64,000 nucleotides of DNA from Phycisphaerales bacterium UBA5793 (GCA_002418285.1 DIDT01000024.1:1-64000), one strand, 5' to 3'; counted from the stretch's first letter, positions 52,371-61,672 are shown. Program-made: numbers and translations. The notes: generated by a model from the letters alone, not told the origin.

Positions 52371-53900
52371 TCAGGCAGACGCGCCGGGCTCGATGAGGTC
52401 GCGTGTGGCGCGGCTCTCGCGGATCGGGCGCAGGTTTACCTTGACATCGCGATAGATCTTGCCGCGTCGAAGGCGAAGGGTGACTTCCTCGCCATCGGTG
52501 CGGCGGAGAATATCAACGACGACCTCTTCGACAGCGAACATGGGGCGGCCGTCGATGGCGGTAATGACGTCTCCGCTGCGAATGCCAGCGACCCGGGCCG
52601 CGCCGCCCGGGTTGACGTCGAGCACCTGCACGCCGTCATTAGCGGCCTGGTCGGCGATCCAGACACCGATGGACGGCTGGCTCCAGCGCACGACCTCGGG
52701 GACTTTCTCTTTGCCACCCAGCCACATGCGGTAGTCGCGTTCGACATCTTCGAGTGGCTTGTCGAACAGCCGCTCGAAGGCGAGGGCTCCGGTGCGATCT
52801 TCCGCGTAGGTCGTGAGATAGAGGCGGTACCACTTCTCGAAGAGGTCTTTCTCTGCGAGGTACTGAAAGATCGCCCGCGCCTCGGCGTACTTGGCCCTGG
52901 CGCGGACCTTATTGAACTTGTCATCTGCCTGCTTGAAGAAGTCGCTCCATCGCGACAGGGCAGCGCTGCGCTTGAGGTTGAGCACAATGTTGAGGCGGGT
53001 GTTGTCGAGCACGCGGTAATGGCCGCTCTCGTCGATGTCGTACATCTCAAACATCGATGCGAGCCCCTCCTGGATCCACATCGGGTGTTCCTGGTCGAGG
53101 CGGTCCATCTGGGCGTGGTGCAGCGCGTGGGTAAGTTCATGGCGCAGCGAGGGGCCGATGTCACGCAGCACAAGCTTTCGCGTATCATGGTCGTAGTAGC
53201 CGGCGACGCGCACCGAGCCGATCATCTCATCCGCCTTTCCTGGCGTGGGGACGAGCACGAGCACGTACGAATTGGGTGGCCCGTCGAAGATCGTGTCGAT
53301 CTGCATGCGCATCTGTCTGCGGATCGTGCTGCGCATGCGATCGAAGGTCTCGCGATCGAGATTGGTCGCCAGCACGAGGCGGAGATCTTCATCTCGCTCG
53401 ATGATGGCGCTGGTGCCGAGTACTTCGCGAGCCCAGTTCTCCATGTACTGGGCGGCGTCGGCGTATCGCTTTTCTATGGAGTCGAGGAGTTTCGTGTAGC
53501 GATCATCCTCGCGCAACGGCTCGAGGTCCGCATCGTGCTTGAGGTGCTCGAAGTTGACAAAGCCGAATTGCACGGCGAGGTCGAGCAGTTTGAAGGCTTC
53601 GTCCTTGTAGCCTAGCTTCGTGACAGCGCAGGCGCTGTTGTAGAGAGCTGTGGTGTCGCGTGGGTCGCTCTGGAGGATCTGTACCCACATGGAGAGAGCC
53701 TTCTCCGTCTCTCCCTTGTTGTACGCTTCGACTGCCTCATCCTGCAGACGATCGATGGCCTCTTCATCGAGTTTGGGTGCAGCGGGCGGGGCAGTCTTCT
53801 CGTCCTGCCGGGCCACCGTGGGCGTGCACAGGCACAGCAGCGTGGCCATCACGCAGAGCCAGAGCGAGAGTCGAGTGAGATGGTCGCGGCGTTGGCGCAT
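52371..53900 (-). CDS. Exported gluzincin-type metallopeptidase with TPR and PDZ domains
   Basis: A 509-residue protein. It has a signal peptide (about 1-30), a TPR-like helical region (about 48-145), a peptidase MA-like domain with H-E-L-T-H near 254-258 and the third ligand Glu near 278 in W-I-Q-E-G-L-A, and a PDZ domain near 420-495 (G-V-Q-V-L-D-V-N-P-G-G-A-A, then G-D-V-I-T-A-I-D-G). The PDZ part may present substrates or anchor the enzyme. ATG 53900 follows AAGGA. Confidence 0.82.
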   Translation of the reverse strand: MRQRRDHLTRLSLWLCVMATLLCLCTPTVARQDEKTAPPAAPKLDEEAIDRLQDEAVEAYNKGETEKALSMWVQILQSDPRDTTALYNSACAVTKLGYKDEAFKLLDLAVQFGFVNFEHLKHDADLEPLREDDRYTKLLDSIEKRYADAAQYMENWAREVLGTSAIIERDEDLRLVLATNLDRETFDRMRSTIRRQMRMQIDTIFDGPPNSYVLVLVPTPGKADEMIGSVRVAGYYDHDTRKLVLRDIGPSLRHELTHALHHAQMDRLDQEHPMWIQEGLASMFEMYDIDESGHYRVLDNTRLNIVLNLKRSAALSRWSDFFKQADDKFNKVRARAKYAEARAIFQYLAEKDLFEKWYRLYLTTYAEDRTGALAFERLFDKPLEDVERDYRMWLGGKEKVPEVVRWSQPSIGVWIADQAANDGVQVLDVNPGGAARVAGIRSGDVITAIDGRPMFAVEEVVVDILRRTDGEEVTLRLRRGKIYRDVKVNLRPIRESRATRDLIEPGASA

Positions 53901-53956
53901 GATCAATCCTTGTGATCCGTTGATCCCCGCAGCGGAAAGGGAGGCGAGCGACGATT

Positions 53957-54595
53957 CTATACGCCGGGCTTTCCCTGCCCGGCCTGGTTCAGGACCATCG
54001 CGACGGCCTGCGGCAACGCCACGAGTTCGAGGGCAAAGACGCGAGCGGCCAGTGTGGCCGGCGTGTCGCTCGCCTGCACGGGACAGCTTTTCTGGAGGAT
54101 GATGGGGCCGTGGTCGTACTCGTTGTCCGCGTAGTGCACGGTGCAGCCCGATTCCCGCTCGTGATTCTGCAGGACCGCTTCGTGGACGCGATTGCCATAC
54201 ATCCCTTTGCCGCCATACCTGGGCAGCAGGGCTGGATGGATGTTGATGACGCGTCCGGCGAAATCATCCGGGATCAGAAGCAGTTTCAGGAAGCCGGCCA
54301 TGACGACGAGATCGACGCCGATGCGCCGGATGGCGTCGAAGACGGCTCGGCTGAAGGCGGCGTCGTCTGTGTGGGCGGCCCGGTCAATCACCATGCAGGG
54401 CAGATTGAAACGGCGGGCGCGGCTGATTCCGCCAGCCTTGGGGTTCGAGGAGATCACCACGGCGATTTCGCACTTGAGCCGCCCGTCCCGGACGTATTGC
54501 GCGAGATTCTCGAGCGATCGTCCGCCGCCACTGATCAGCACCGCAATCGTGGGCCGATATCCTGCAACAGTCTGAGGCGATTGAGCTTGGGTCAT
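53957..54595 (-). CDS. purN: Phosphoribosylglycinamide formyltransferase PurN
   Basis: A 212-residue folate-dependent GAR transformylase of purine synthesis. Motifs: V-L-I-S-G-G-G-R-S-L-E-N-L near the start (the usual G-S-N is G-R-S here), M-A-G-F-L-K-L-L near 94-101, the catalytic N-I-H-P-A-L-L-P near 112-119 and the D-x-G-x-I-I-L-Q motif near 153. The start at 54595 was chosen because it begins the family-like part. Confidence 0.93.
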   Translation of the reverse strand: MTQAQSPQTVAGYRPTIAVLISGGGRSLENLAQYVRDGRLKCEIAVVISSNPKAGGISRARRFNLPCMVIDRAAHTDDAAFSRAVFDAIRRIGVDLVVMAGFLKLLLIPDDFAGRVINIHPALLPRYGGKGMYGNRVHEAVLQNHERESGCTVHYADNEYDHGPIILQKSCPVQASDTPATLAARVFALELVALPQAVAMVLNQAGQGKPGV

Positions 54596-54785
54596 GGGCG
54601 ATCCGGTGGGAGCGGGAATAATCGTACGGGTTTGGGCGGTCGATGATAGCGGCGCTGCGACGCGCACCGCGTCTGCAGAGGGCCGGATTGGTCGGGCTGG
54701 CACCGCCTATCATCTCGAAGTGAACAGCACGCCCGGGGGCCCATGGGCGGATGCCGCACTCGGCTTCTCCCAAGGAGAGAAGGGC

Positions 54786-55574
54786 ATGACCGCTGCAGGA
54801 CGCCGGCGACGCGGTTTTACGTTGATTGAGCTGCTCGTCGTCATCTCCATCATCACGTTTCTGATCGGACTGCTGCTTCCGGCGCTGTCGCGCGCCCGTG
54901 AAGCGGCGCGAACCGCCGCGTGCCTGAGCAACTTGCGCCAACTCGCCGTAGGGATCGGGTTGTATCTTGACGATCAGAATGATGGTCTGCCGGCGGGTGT
55001 GATGCTCGGCCCGACGTACCGCGGATTCACGTTCGGGGGCAAGTGGGTGAAGCCGACCAGCCTGCTGCGAAACGGGGTCTTCGCTGCGCCCAAGCCGTAT
55101 GAGCGTCCGCTGAACCGCTATGTGCAGACCGGCGTCAACCTCGGCCGACCGGGCGACCCGGACCCCGTCATCGACGCGATCGATCTGCCGCTCTTTGCGT
55201 GCCCGTCGGACAAATCGTTCAACTACCAGGAGGCGTTCTATGCCCCCGAGGCGAAGTTCGGCCTGAGCGACTATGACGCCGCGGGGACGAGCTACTCCTA
55301 CAACGTCTTCTGGAGCCTGGATTCGAATCCCCGCGAGGCGCGCCGACGGGTCCGGTCACTCATTCTGACCGACGCGAGCCGTTACGTCTCGGTGCTCGAC
55401 GACTCTGCTGAGTGGGCGCTGTGGTTCCATCGGACCAATTCGATTCCGCACCACGGTATCGTGGATCGACACTCCATGCTGTTCTACGACGGGCATGCCG
55501 GACAGATCGACATCGACCCGGCTGATCTCATCACCAGCCAGTACATGGTCGTGTTCGAAAACAACGAACGCTGA
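54786..55574 (+). CDS. Prepilin-type N-terminal domain protein (type II pseudopilin-like)
   Basis: A 262-residue protein with the class III signal R-R-R-G-F-T-L-I-E-L-L-V-V-I-S-I-I at the start, cleaved by prepilin peptidase after Gly10, then a single hydrophobic helix and a globular domain. The C-terminus has H-S-M-L-F-Y-D-G-H-A-G, reminiscent of the planctomycete H-x9-D-G end. It is preceded by AAGGAGAG. It stands alone; no secretion genes surround it. Type II secretion or pilus-like assembly is inferred. Confidence 0.88.
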   Translation: MTAAGRRRRGFTLIELLVVISIITFLIGLLLPALSRAREAARTAACLSNLRQLAVGIGLYLDDQNDGLPAGVMLGPTYRGFTFGGKWVKPTSLLRNGVFAAPKPYERPLNRYVQTGVNLGRPGDPDPVIDAIDLPLFACPSDKSFNYQEAFYAPEAKFGLSDYDAAGTSYSYNVFWSLDSNPREARRRVRSLILTDASRYVSVLDDSAEWALWFHRTNSIPHHGIVDRHSMLFYDGHAGQIDIDPADLITSQYMVVFENNER

Positions 55575-55596
55575 ATGTCGCGACCGCAGCTGAGCC

Positions 55597-56550
55597 TTAC
55601 GCCAGTTCCGGGAACATGTCGCGGACGACCTTGACGAGATCCTTCACGTGGCTGATGGACTCGTTCATCAGCTTTGTTTCGCCCTCATTGAGATCAATCT
55701 CGATGACGCGCTCCACGCCGCCCGCGCCGAGCACGCAGGGCACGCCGACGAAGTAGCCGCCCACGCCGTATTCCTTGTCGCAGTAGCCGGCGCAGGGCAG
55801 GATGCGCTTCTTGTCCTTGATGATCGCTTCGGTCATCTGGATGACGCCGCTGGCCGGTGCGTAGTAGGCGCTGGTGCCCATGAGTTTGACGATCTCGCCG
55901 CCGCCGACCTTGGCGCGGTCGGTGATCTCCTGGAGTTTGGCTTCGCTGATGAACTGCGTGATGGGAATGCCGGCAATGTTGGTGAAACGCGGCAGGGGGA
56001 CCATGTCGTCGCCGTGTCCGCCGAGGAGCAGGGCGTTGATGTCTTCGACGCTGAAACCCGTTTCCATCGCGAGGAAGGTGCGGAAGCGAGCCACATCGAG
56101 GCAGCCGGCCTGGCCGACGATGCGCTTGGTCGGGAAGCCGGTCGTCTTCCACGCGGTGTAGACCATCGCGTCGAGCGGGTTGGAGACGACAATGACGATC
56201 GAGTCGGGCGCGTACTCGCGGATGTTCTCGCTGACGCTCTTGACGATCTTGACGTTTGTCTGGATGAGGTCATCGCGGCTCATGCCGGGCTTGCGCGGCA
56301 GGCCGGCGGTGACGACGACGACGTCGGAGTTGGCGATGTCCTTGTAGTCCGCCGTGCCGATGATGTTGGCGTCGAAGCGCTCAATTGGCGAGCACTGGGC
56401 GAGGTCGAGCATCTTGCCCTTGACGAGATTCTCAGCCTGCGGGATGTCGAGGACGACGATGTCGCCCAGTTCCTTGGAAGCGGCCCAGAGGGCACAGGAA
56501 GCGCCGACGTTTCCACCACCGATGATCGAGATTTTCGCTCGTGCGGGCAT
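55597..56550 (-). CDS. mdh: Malate dehydrogenase
   Basis: A 317-residue NAD-dependent enzyme of the L-lactate/malate dehydrogenase family. I-S-I-I-G-G-G-N-V-G-A-S near residues 7-18 binds NAD, T-A-G-L-P-R-K-P-G-M-S-R-D-D-L has the arginine of the mobile substrate loop, V-S-N-P-L-D near 124 is typical, and G-G-H-G-D-D-M-V-P near 179-187 contains the catalytic His. The arginine and glycine rather than Q in the active-site loop fits malate. ATG 56550 follows GAAGGATC. A long in-frame upstream extension is not part of the protein. Confidence 0.93.
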   Translation of the reverse strand: MPARAKISIIGGGNVGASCALWAASKELGDIVVLDIPQAENLVKGKMLDLAQCSPIERFDANIIGTADYKDIANSDVVVVTAGLPRKPGMSRDDLIQTNVKIVKSVSENIREYAPDSIVIVVSNPLDAMVYTAWKTTGFPTKRIVGQAGCLDVARFRTFLAMETGFSVEDINALLLGGHGDDMVPLPRFTNIAGIPITQFISEAKLQEITDRAKVGGGEIVKLMGTSAYYAPASGVIQMTEAIIKDKKRILPCAGYCDKEYGVGGYFVGVPCVLGAGGVERVIEIDLNEGETKLMNESISHVKDLVKVVRDMFPELA

Positions 56551-56705
56551 GGTTGTGATCCTTCTCAGAGACGGATAAATGGGTGTCAAAGGCATGATAG
56601 GCGATCGCCGGATTGGGGAGGTCGGGGTCCAGTGGGGGTGGTTCAAATCGGGTAACTTACCGGTAGGGCGATATCCGCGCTCCGGCCAGAGTATCGTTTG
56701 CCAAG

Positions 56706-57553
56706 ATGACCGAGACGCGAAAACTCCCGGCGTGTCCGCACTGCGGGTACTGGCTGCGCGTTTGAAGGGCAGGTGTGTCCGGAGTGTGGAAAGACGATCA
56801 ACTGGAGATGGGCCCGCTCGGGCACCAAGGCGCAGACACGATTGTCTCGCGGGCTGAACTGGGCCACGCGAGGGGGCAGTCTCAGGCGTAATCTCGGCCA
56901 TCTTGGTTCTGCTAGGTGCAACCGTTCGCGGGCACTCGTACTCGATTGAAGATTCCAACGGTCTGCGAGACTTATTGGGGGACGCTCTGGAGACGAGTCC
57001 TGCGATTGTGTTTGCGCTCTTCGTCGTGTCGCCGCTGCTGAAGCTCGAAGGTCGCTTGCCATGGCCGAGGATTCTCGGCTGCGCCGCGTCGTTCTTGTCG
57101 CTAGTTGTTGCTGGGGTTGCAGCCGAGCGTTTGTTGCGCAACTTGAGTTCGAGTGAGCAAGTGCTGAGCTCCGCCATCGCGGGCGGCGCGTTGGGTGTTC
57201 TCGCGCTTGAGTACTTTATGACGCTCCCACACCGCATTTCTCGACCTCACCGAGTGCATGGCAGCATTCGCGATTTGCTCAATCTCCGACGCCATCCGTG
57301 GCGGGTTCCTTGGGATCGAGCCATCGCCGGTTTAGTCATCGGTGTCGGTGCCGCTGGGCTGCCTGCGTTGGCCCTGGTGCTGCTCACCGCGCCAGTTACC
57401 AGGGCTACGGGAGTCTCTCATAACTTGCTTTACCTTGGGTCAACTCTCATCCTGTGGCAAGCCGGTGTCGCCGCCGTGTTCGGCTACTACTCGTTCGAAC
57501 CAGCCCATCCAGCTACCGCTGCTTCAGCATCTTCTCAATCACCGTGCGAGTGA
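56706..57553 (+). pseudogene. Zinc-ribbon membrane protein gene with apparent frameshifts
   Basis: The ATG at 56706 starts a frame with C-P-H-C-G-Y-W-L-R, then a stop. One base later in frame the reading continues as F-E-G-Q-V-C-P-E-C-G-K, completing the common planctomycete zinc-ribbon C-P-x-C-G-Y-x-L-R...C-P-E-C-G. A second shift is needed near 56850-56900 to reach the hydrophobic part (about four membrane helices, ending at 57553). Either the gene is broken or the assembly has indels. The start TTG at 56903 alone would give a protein without the ribbon. Confidence 0.5.
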
Positions 57554-57933
57554 CCAAGTGCTTCATCTGACGGCGGCTCGCCTCGACGAATCCGCACGCG
57601 GTGCGGCTCCACGATAGCCAGTGCGCCCGCAAGTTCGTCGAGGTCTGCCTGTTGCGCGAATCGCTCTATGAACTTGTTGACGGTCAGCGGTCCGAACGTA
57701 GGTGGTCGAGACAGGACCACTCCCGGATGCTCGCCCGGCGGGAACCGCCGCACGTCGGCAAAGTCGAGATCAAGAGTGAAAATCACCCGATCCTCGCGCT
57801 TCGCGGCTGCGGCGACTTCCGAGTCCGGCTGCGAGAGGAGCCCCTCGTCGGCGGCAGTTTCAACGTCGTGGCCGATAGCTGTCAGAGTGCCCTTGAGGTG
57901 ACGGGACAGATTCTCATCCAATTTGATCCTCAT
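57535..57933 (-). CDS. DUF5615 (PIN-like) protein
   Basis: A 132-residue protein with K-L-D-E-N-L near the start and D-L-D-F-A-D-V-R-R-F-P-P-G-E-H-P-G near residues 54-70, the pattern of DUF5615 PIN-like proteins, in which conserved acidic residues may form a nuclease-like site. It overlaps the upstream DUF433 gene by 4 bases, the usual partner arrangement, and probably serves as toxin in a toxin-antitoxin-like pair. Its end overlaps the convergent zinc-ribbon gene by 19 bases. Confidence 0.78.
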   Translation of the reverse strand: MRIKLDENLSRHLKGTLTAIGHDVETAADEGLLSQPDSEVAAAAKREDRVIFTLDLDFADVRRFPPGEHPGVVLSRPPTFGPLTVNKFIERFAQQADLDELAGALAIVEPHRVRIRRGEPPSDEALGHSHGD

Positions 57934-58166
57934 ACCGCCGTCTTCCAGACCTGCTCCCGGGCCAGTTCTCCTGCGTAGGCGAGTGTGGCACGAATGTCGT
58001 CGGGCGCCAGCTGGGGATAGTGATCGATGATCTGCTCAGCCGTAAGACCCTCTGCAAGGCCGTCGAGGATGATTGCAATGGGAATTCGAGTGCCGCGCAC
58101 GCACGGTCGGCCGGCGCAGATGGCTGCATCGATGGCGATCCGATCAAGTAGTTTTCCATCTGCCAT
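57930..58166 (-). CDS. DUF433 antitoxin-like protein
   Basis: A 78-residue protein with the DUF433 pattern: D-R-I-A-I-D-A-A-I-C-A-G-R-P-C-V-R-G-T-R-I-P (about 8-29), a DNA-binding-like helix-turn-helix region and L-T-A-E-Q-I-I-D-H-Y-P near 41-51. It overlaps the DUF5615 gene by 4 bases and precedes it. Confidence 0.85.
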   Translation of the reverse strand: MADGKLLDRIAIDAAICAGRPCVRGTRIPIAIILDGLAEGLTAEQIIDHYPQLAPDDIRATLAYAGELAREQVWKTAV

Positions 58167-58250
58167 GATGTTTCCTCAGGTTCGACGGTCTGTTTATCAA
58201 GAATACACGGTTTTTCGAGTTCGGCCAATCTGAAGCAAAGCGGTGCGCGC

Positions 58251-59270
58251 CTACCGCTGCTCCAGAATCTTCTCCACCACCGCCTGATCAATCGTGAGCA
58301 GGCCAGCATCGACGAGACGGGGGAGGAGTTTGGCCCAACGCTCCTCTTTGGCGAACACGCGCTTGAAGATTGGCAGGGCCTCATCCACCTTGCCTGACTG
58401 GACCAGCGTGGTCGCTCGCCAGAACGAAATCTCGACGATCTGCGGCTGGAGTTGCTCGGCCAGCGAGTATTCGCGGTTGGCGGTTTCGGCGTCGCCGTGC
58501 TCCATTGCGAGGTCGCCCGCGTTCATGTGGTTGTAGGCCCGCTGCACGCCGACGAGTCTTCGCAGTTCCTTGAGCGGTTCGGGGTTGTCTTCGACTCGCA
58601 GGTCGAAGAGCCGATCGACCCACGGCTTGCCGGTTGACTTGGATGAGACGATCAGAATCGCAGCGGACTGGCGGCCGCGTATGTCGCCGCCTTCTGCCTG
58701 CGCCGCGTCGAGCGCTGCGAGCAAGCGATCCGCCAGATCGCCTTTGGTGGCGAGATAGGCGTCGGCCATGGCGGGCCAGACAGTGTCTTTCTCCATGAGG
58801 TTTGCCTGGCAGGAGAACTGGTTGTCGGTATCGACGATGCAGCCGGCCGCGGCAATGCACTTGGCGCCGGTGTGGGCGGCGATGCCACCGGTGGCGTCCA
58901 CCATGGCGACCTGCCGCACTTCTCGGTGCTCATCGCTGGTCAGCAGGCCCGCGAGCGAGTCCGGTGCGCTCTTGCCCAGGCGCATCATCTCCAGGCCGAG
59001 GGAGCCGTAGGAGGGGTCGACGAAGGACTGCGTGGCGACGGCTCCCACGCCCGCATCCGCCCACGGGACGATGGGTCCAACCGAGAACCAGTGTGACTGG
59101 ACCGCCACACCCATCTGCCCCGTCTGCGGATCGCGAGCGACGATGGAGTAGGTGGCGACGGGGCGGCGGAGGTCTTCAATGACGCGCGCGTCAGACTTTG
59201 GCGCGGTCGTAGCGCACCCAGTAATCCACGAAAACGGAATGGCAAGCAGCAGCAGGGACATCAACTGCAT
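58251..59270 (-). CDS. DUF1028 (Ntn-hydrolase-like) lipoprotein
   Basis: A 339-residue protein. The signal ends with the lipobox I-T-G-C near residue 19. The DUF1028 domain (about 35-245) has T-Y-S-I-V-A-R-D, W-F-S-V-G, and G-A-V-A-T-Q-S-F-V-D-P-S-Y-G near 85-98; family members are Ntn-type hydrolases without a known substrate. Helical TPR-like units follow to the end. The start at 59270 follows AAGGAAA. Confidence 0.8.
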   Translation of the reverse strand: MQLMSLLLLAIPFSWITGCATTAPKSDARVIEDLRRPVATYSIVARDPQTGQMGVAVQSHWFSVGPIVPWADAGVGAVATQSFVDPSYGSLGLEMMRLGKSAPDSLAGLLTSDEHREVRQVAMVDATGGIAAHTGAKCIAAAGCIVDTDNQFSCQANLMEKDTVWPAMADAYLATKGDLADRLLAALDAAQAEGGDIRGRQSAAILIVSSKSTGKPWVDRLFDLRVEDNPEPLKELRRLVGVQRAYNHMNAGDLAMEHGDAETANREYSLAEQLQPQIVEISFWRATTLVQSGKVDEALPIFKRVFAKEERWAKLLPRLVDAGLLTIDQAVVEKILEQR

Positions 59271-59328
59271 GGCTGATTTCCTTTCGATTGAATTGTCTTC
59301 AGGATAGCGTCGAGGCGGTGACGGGGGA

Positions 59329-59928
59329 TCAGCGGCGCAGCTTGTCGGCGACGGAGGCGAGGATCTCATCCGGCTCACTCATGCGGCCCACGCCTTCGGT
59401 GCGGCACGCCTGCCAGCCCGAGTCGGGTCCGATCAACTGGAAGCCGTCGTCCTTGAGTTGGGCCAGGGCGCGCTGCGTCGCGGGCTGGTTCCACATCACC
59501 GCATTCATGGACGGCGCCAGCAGGCAGGGCTGCTTGCTGCGATCGATTGCGGAGGCGACCAGCGACACGACATCATCCGTGCGGCCTGTTGCCAGTTTGG
59601 CCATCATGTCCATGGTGCAGGGAGCGATGAGCATGAGAGCCGCACCGCGGGCGAGGCTGATGTGTTGAGGATCCTGAGACTCCACATGTTCCCACTGGCT
59701 CGTGTAGACCGGCCGGCCTGAGAGCGCCTGGAAGGTCAGTGGGGTGACGAAGCGCGTGGCGGCGTCAGTCATGAGCACCGAGACGCTGGCTCCCGCCTGA
59801 GCGAGGCGGCTGACGATGTGGGCCGTCTTGTAGCAGGCTATGCCGCCGGTGATGCCGACGACGATGCCCTTGCCTGCGGCGAGGCGCGGCAGGTCGTCGA
59901 GGCCTGGTCTGGTCGGGCCGTCACTCAT
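59329..59928 (-). CDS. coaC: Phosphopantothenoylcysteine decarboxylase (CoaC-like flavoprotein)
   Basis: A 199-residue flavoprotein with G-I-T-G-G-I-A-C-Y-K near residues 24-33, the active His in the H-I-S-L-A region near 91-95, and P-S-M-N-A-V-M-W near 147-154, with the following Cys near 177. It decarboxylates phosphopantothenoylcysteine in CoA synthesis. Only the CoaC half is present; the CoaB synthetase, usually fused at the C-terminus, must be elsewhere. It follows rpoZ, the common order. Confidence 0.88.
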   Translation of the reverse strand: MSDGPTRPGLDDLPRLAAGKGIVVGITGGIACYKTAHIVSRLAQAGASVSVLMTDAATRFVTPLTFQALSGRPVYTSQWEHVESQDPQHISLARGAALMLIAPCTMDMMAKLATGRTDDVVSLVASAIDRSKQPCLLAPSMNAVMWNQPATQRALAQLKDDGFQLIGPDSGWQACRTEGVGRMSEPDEILASVADKLRR

Positions 59929-59967
59929 AGGTCACCAGCGACGGAGTGCGGGAATCCTCAGAAGCGC

Positions 59968-60201
59968 CTAGAGGACCTCGGCGGGGGCGGCGCCAGTGGC
60001 GACGAGGTCGATGTGCTCGTAGGTCAGCAATCCAAGGCGGATTTCCTCGACCACAAGCTCGAGATCGGTTCGGCCGGCTCGCTCAACCATGGGTCGGGCG
60101 CCATCCATGAGCTGGCACCAGCGGCGCTGGATCATGGCGGCGAGGCGAAACTTGCCGCCAACCTTGCGCATGAGTTCGTCGTCTTTAAGCGCTTCGATCA
60201 T
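59968..60201 (-). CDS. rpoZ: DNA-directed RNA polymerase subunit omega
   Basis: A 77-residue protein with the omega pattern: G-G-K-F-R-L-A-A-M-I-Q-R-R-W near residues 15-28 and V-V-E-E-I-R-L-G-L-L near 49-58. Omega helps assembly of the core enzyme. The start at 60201 was chosen because it begins the conserved part, but ATG 60249 is possible. It is followed by coaC, a context often seen in bacteria. Confidence 0.78.
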   Translation of the reverse strand: MIEALKDDELMRKVGGKFRLAAMIQRRWCQLMDGARPMVERAGRTDLELVVEEIRLGLLTYEHIDLVATGAAPAEVL

Positions 60202-60261
60202 GGGATCGGTTGACCTCCGGTTGCGTTCTGGGTGGTGGAGCTTGGGCATTCGCCACAGCAC

Positions 60262-60598
60262 CTGCGAACTCGATAATAGGAGCGACGGAGGTCGGCTTCC
60301 AATCCGGGTGGGGCCCGCCCAAGGCCACCGGGGGATGAGGTGGGGCCGTGCGATGTCGATTGACGCGGACCGAGGGCTGGCTGGTGCGGGTTATGGGGCT
60401 GGAGATCAAAGTGAGTAGACAAGCTGGCGAGTCTGGATCAGGGATCAGAGTCTCGAATCCGCAAGCGAACCGCACTTTTTGTCGCGAAGCAGCGTTTTCG
60501 TCCCCGAGAAGTTCCTGAATCTGGTATATTAGCGGAAACAGCTTCGGCGCGGCCGTGGCGGCGCAACTGTATGAATGACAGGTTGAAGGAGAACGGCG
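60262..60598. other. Intergenic region with an extended -10 promoter
   Basis: No gene was found here. On the plus strand, G-A-A-T-C-T-G-G-TATATT ends at 60530 (the TGn plus TATATT extended -10), about 70 bases before the start of the next gene. The same GAATCTGGTATA word occurs ahead of the second gene of the following array, so it probably drives the first. On the minus strand the rpoZ promoter must be within this region, but I could not pick it. Confidence 0.5.
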
Positions 60599-61453
60599 AT
60601 GAGACGAGGGGCCTTATTGGCATTGGCGGTTTGCGGCGCGGCGGCAATGGCGAGCACCAGTCTCGCCCAAACCTACAACGAGAACTTCGACGATCCCTTT
60701 GCGGATTGGACCACGCGATGGTTCTATCAGAACACCAACGCGGGCAACTACTACGTGGCGGCGGGAAATTGCGATGAAGGCAATCGCGGCAACAACCCTT
60801 GTGGCCTCTGGATCACCGACACGCAGACTTGCGGCGCCGGAAACGGCGGTCCAACCAGCACGATTGTTTTTGATCCGGGGTTTGGCTCGACGATTTCATC
60901 GTTTTCCTTTGACCTTTCGGCATACACCGATCAGCGGCTGACGTTCTACGACATGAATGACAACATCGTGTTCGACGTGCCCTCCGTGACGCGCACGAGC
61001 AACAACTGTGCCGGATTCCGATACACCGCCACGAGCAACAACGGCATCTCGCGCATCGTGATGGATTCGACGAACAACGGCGGAGGTCAGATCGAGGGCA
61101 ACACGGCGTGGGACAATATCGAAGTGATCGCCGGTCCTCCGAGCCTGTCGCTCACGGTCACGGGTGACTGCCCCGGTCGCGTAAGCGTTGCCTGGGCCAA
61201 CGCGACACCAAACAAGCCGATGGCCATCGTTCATGCGAATAACACCGGGAGCTTCGTTGTGCCGGGAGGCCCCTGCGCGGGTACCCAACTTGGGCTTGGC
61301 ACTTCCGGAATTCAGATCGCCTACCAGGGCGGCACAGGCTCGGGATCTGGCCAGGTTGGCAGCACGATCGGCACCAATGTCTGCGGTCACTACCTGCAGA
61401 TGGTGGTGGTCGGCAGCCCGTGCGATACCAGCAATGTGGAGCAGCTCCCGTAG
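60599..61453 (+). CDS. Exported protein with Cys-rich C-terminal domain (array gene 1)
   Basis: A 284-residue secreted protein. The signal peptide (residues 1-23, ending S-L-A-Q) is followed by a beta-rich domain with jelly-roll-like strands (about 25-180). The last ~105 residues carry C-P-G-R-V-S-V-A-W, G-S-F-V-V-P-G-G-P-C-A-G-T-Q-L-G-L-G, V-C-G-H-Y-L-Q-M and C-D-T-S-N-V-E-Q-L-P, the domain shared by five proteins in this window. The start follows GAAGGAGAA. A strong terminator follows. No known enzyme motif was seen. Of the three array genes, this one is intact. Confidence 0.85.
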   Translation: MRRGALLALAVCGAAAMASTSLAQTYNENFDDPFADWTTRWFYQNTNAGNYYVAAGNCDEGNRGNNPCGLWITDTQTCGAGNGGPTSTIVFDPGFGSTISSFSFDLSAYTDQRLTFYDMNDNIVFDVPSVTRTSNNCAGFRYTATSNNGISRIVMDSTNNGGGQIEGNTAWDNIEVIAGPPSLSLTVTGDCPGRVSVAWANATPNKPMAIVHANNTGSFVVPGGPCAGTQLGLGTSGIQIAYQGGTGSGSGQVGSTIGTNVCGHYLQMVVVGSPCDTSNVEQLP

Positions 61454-61490
61454 CCGGCTCTTCGACGGCGAAAAGTTGGATTCACTTTCA

Positions 61491-61521
61491 GACAGCCCCG
61501 CTTCTCACGAGTGGGGCTGTC
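61491..61521 (+). terminator. Rho-independent terminator of array gene 1
   Basis: A 9-bp stem (GACAGCCCC at 61491-61499, GGGGCTGTC at 61513-61521) is followed by ACCTTTTTG. It lies 38 bases after the stop. Confidence 0.9.
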
Positions 61522-61672
61522 ACCTTTTTGCGGGTTTGCCACAGTTGCCAGGGAAACCAGCGCATCTTCGGTTTGTGCTGTCTTGTTCCCCGGGACAGGG
61601 GTTGCCCTGCAGGTGGTCTGATGCCAATAGCGCCCGGAAACGATCTTTTGCCTCGGGAGTCAGGTTTGCCCC

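Noticed and set aside
56551..57237. Long N-terminal extension in frame with mdh
   Set aside because: Malate dehydrogenase begins at 56550 with a proper ribosome binding site. The extension is Ser/Arg/Pro-rich and antisense to the zinc-ribbon gene.
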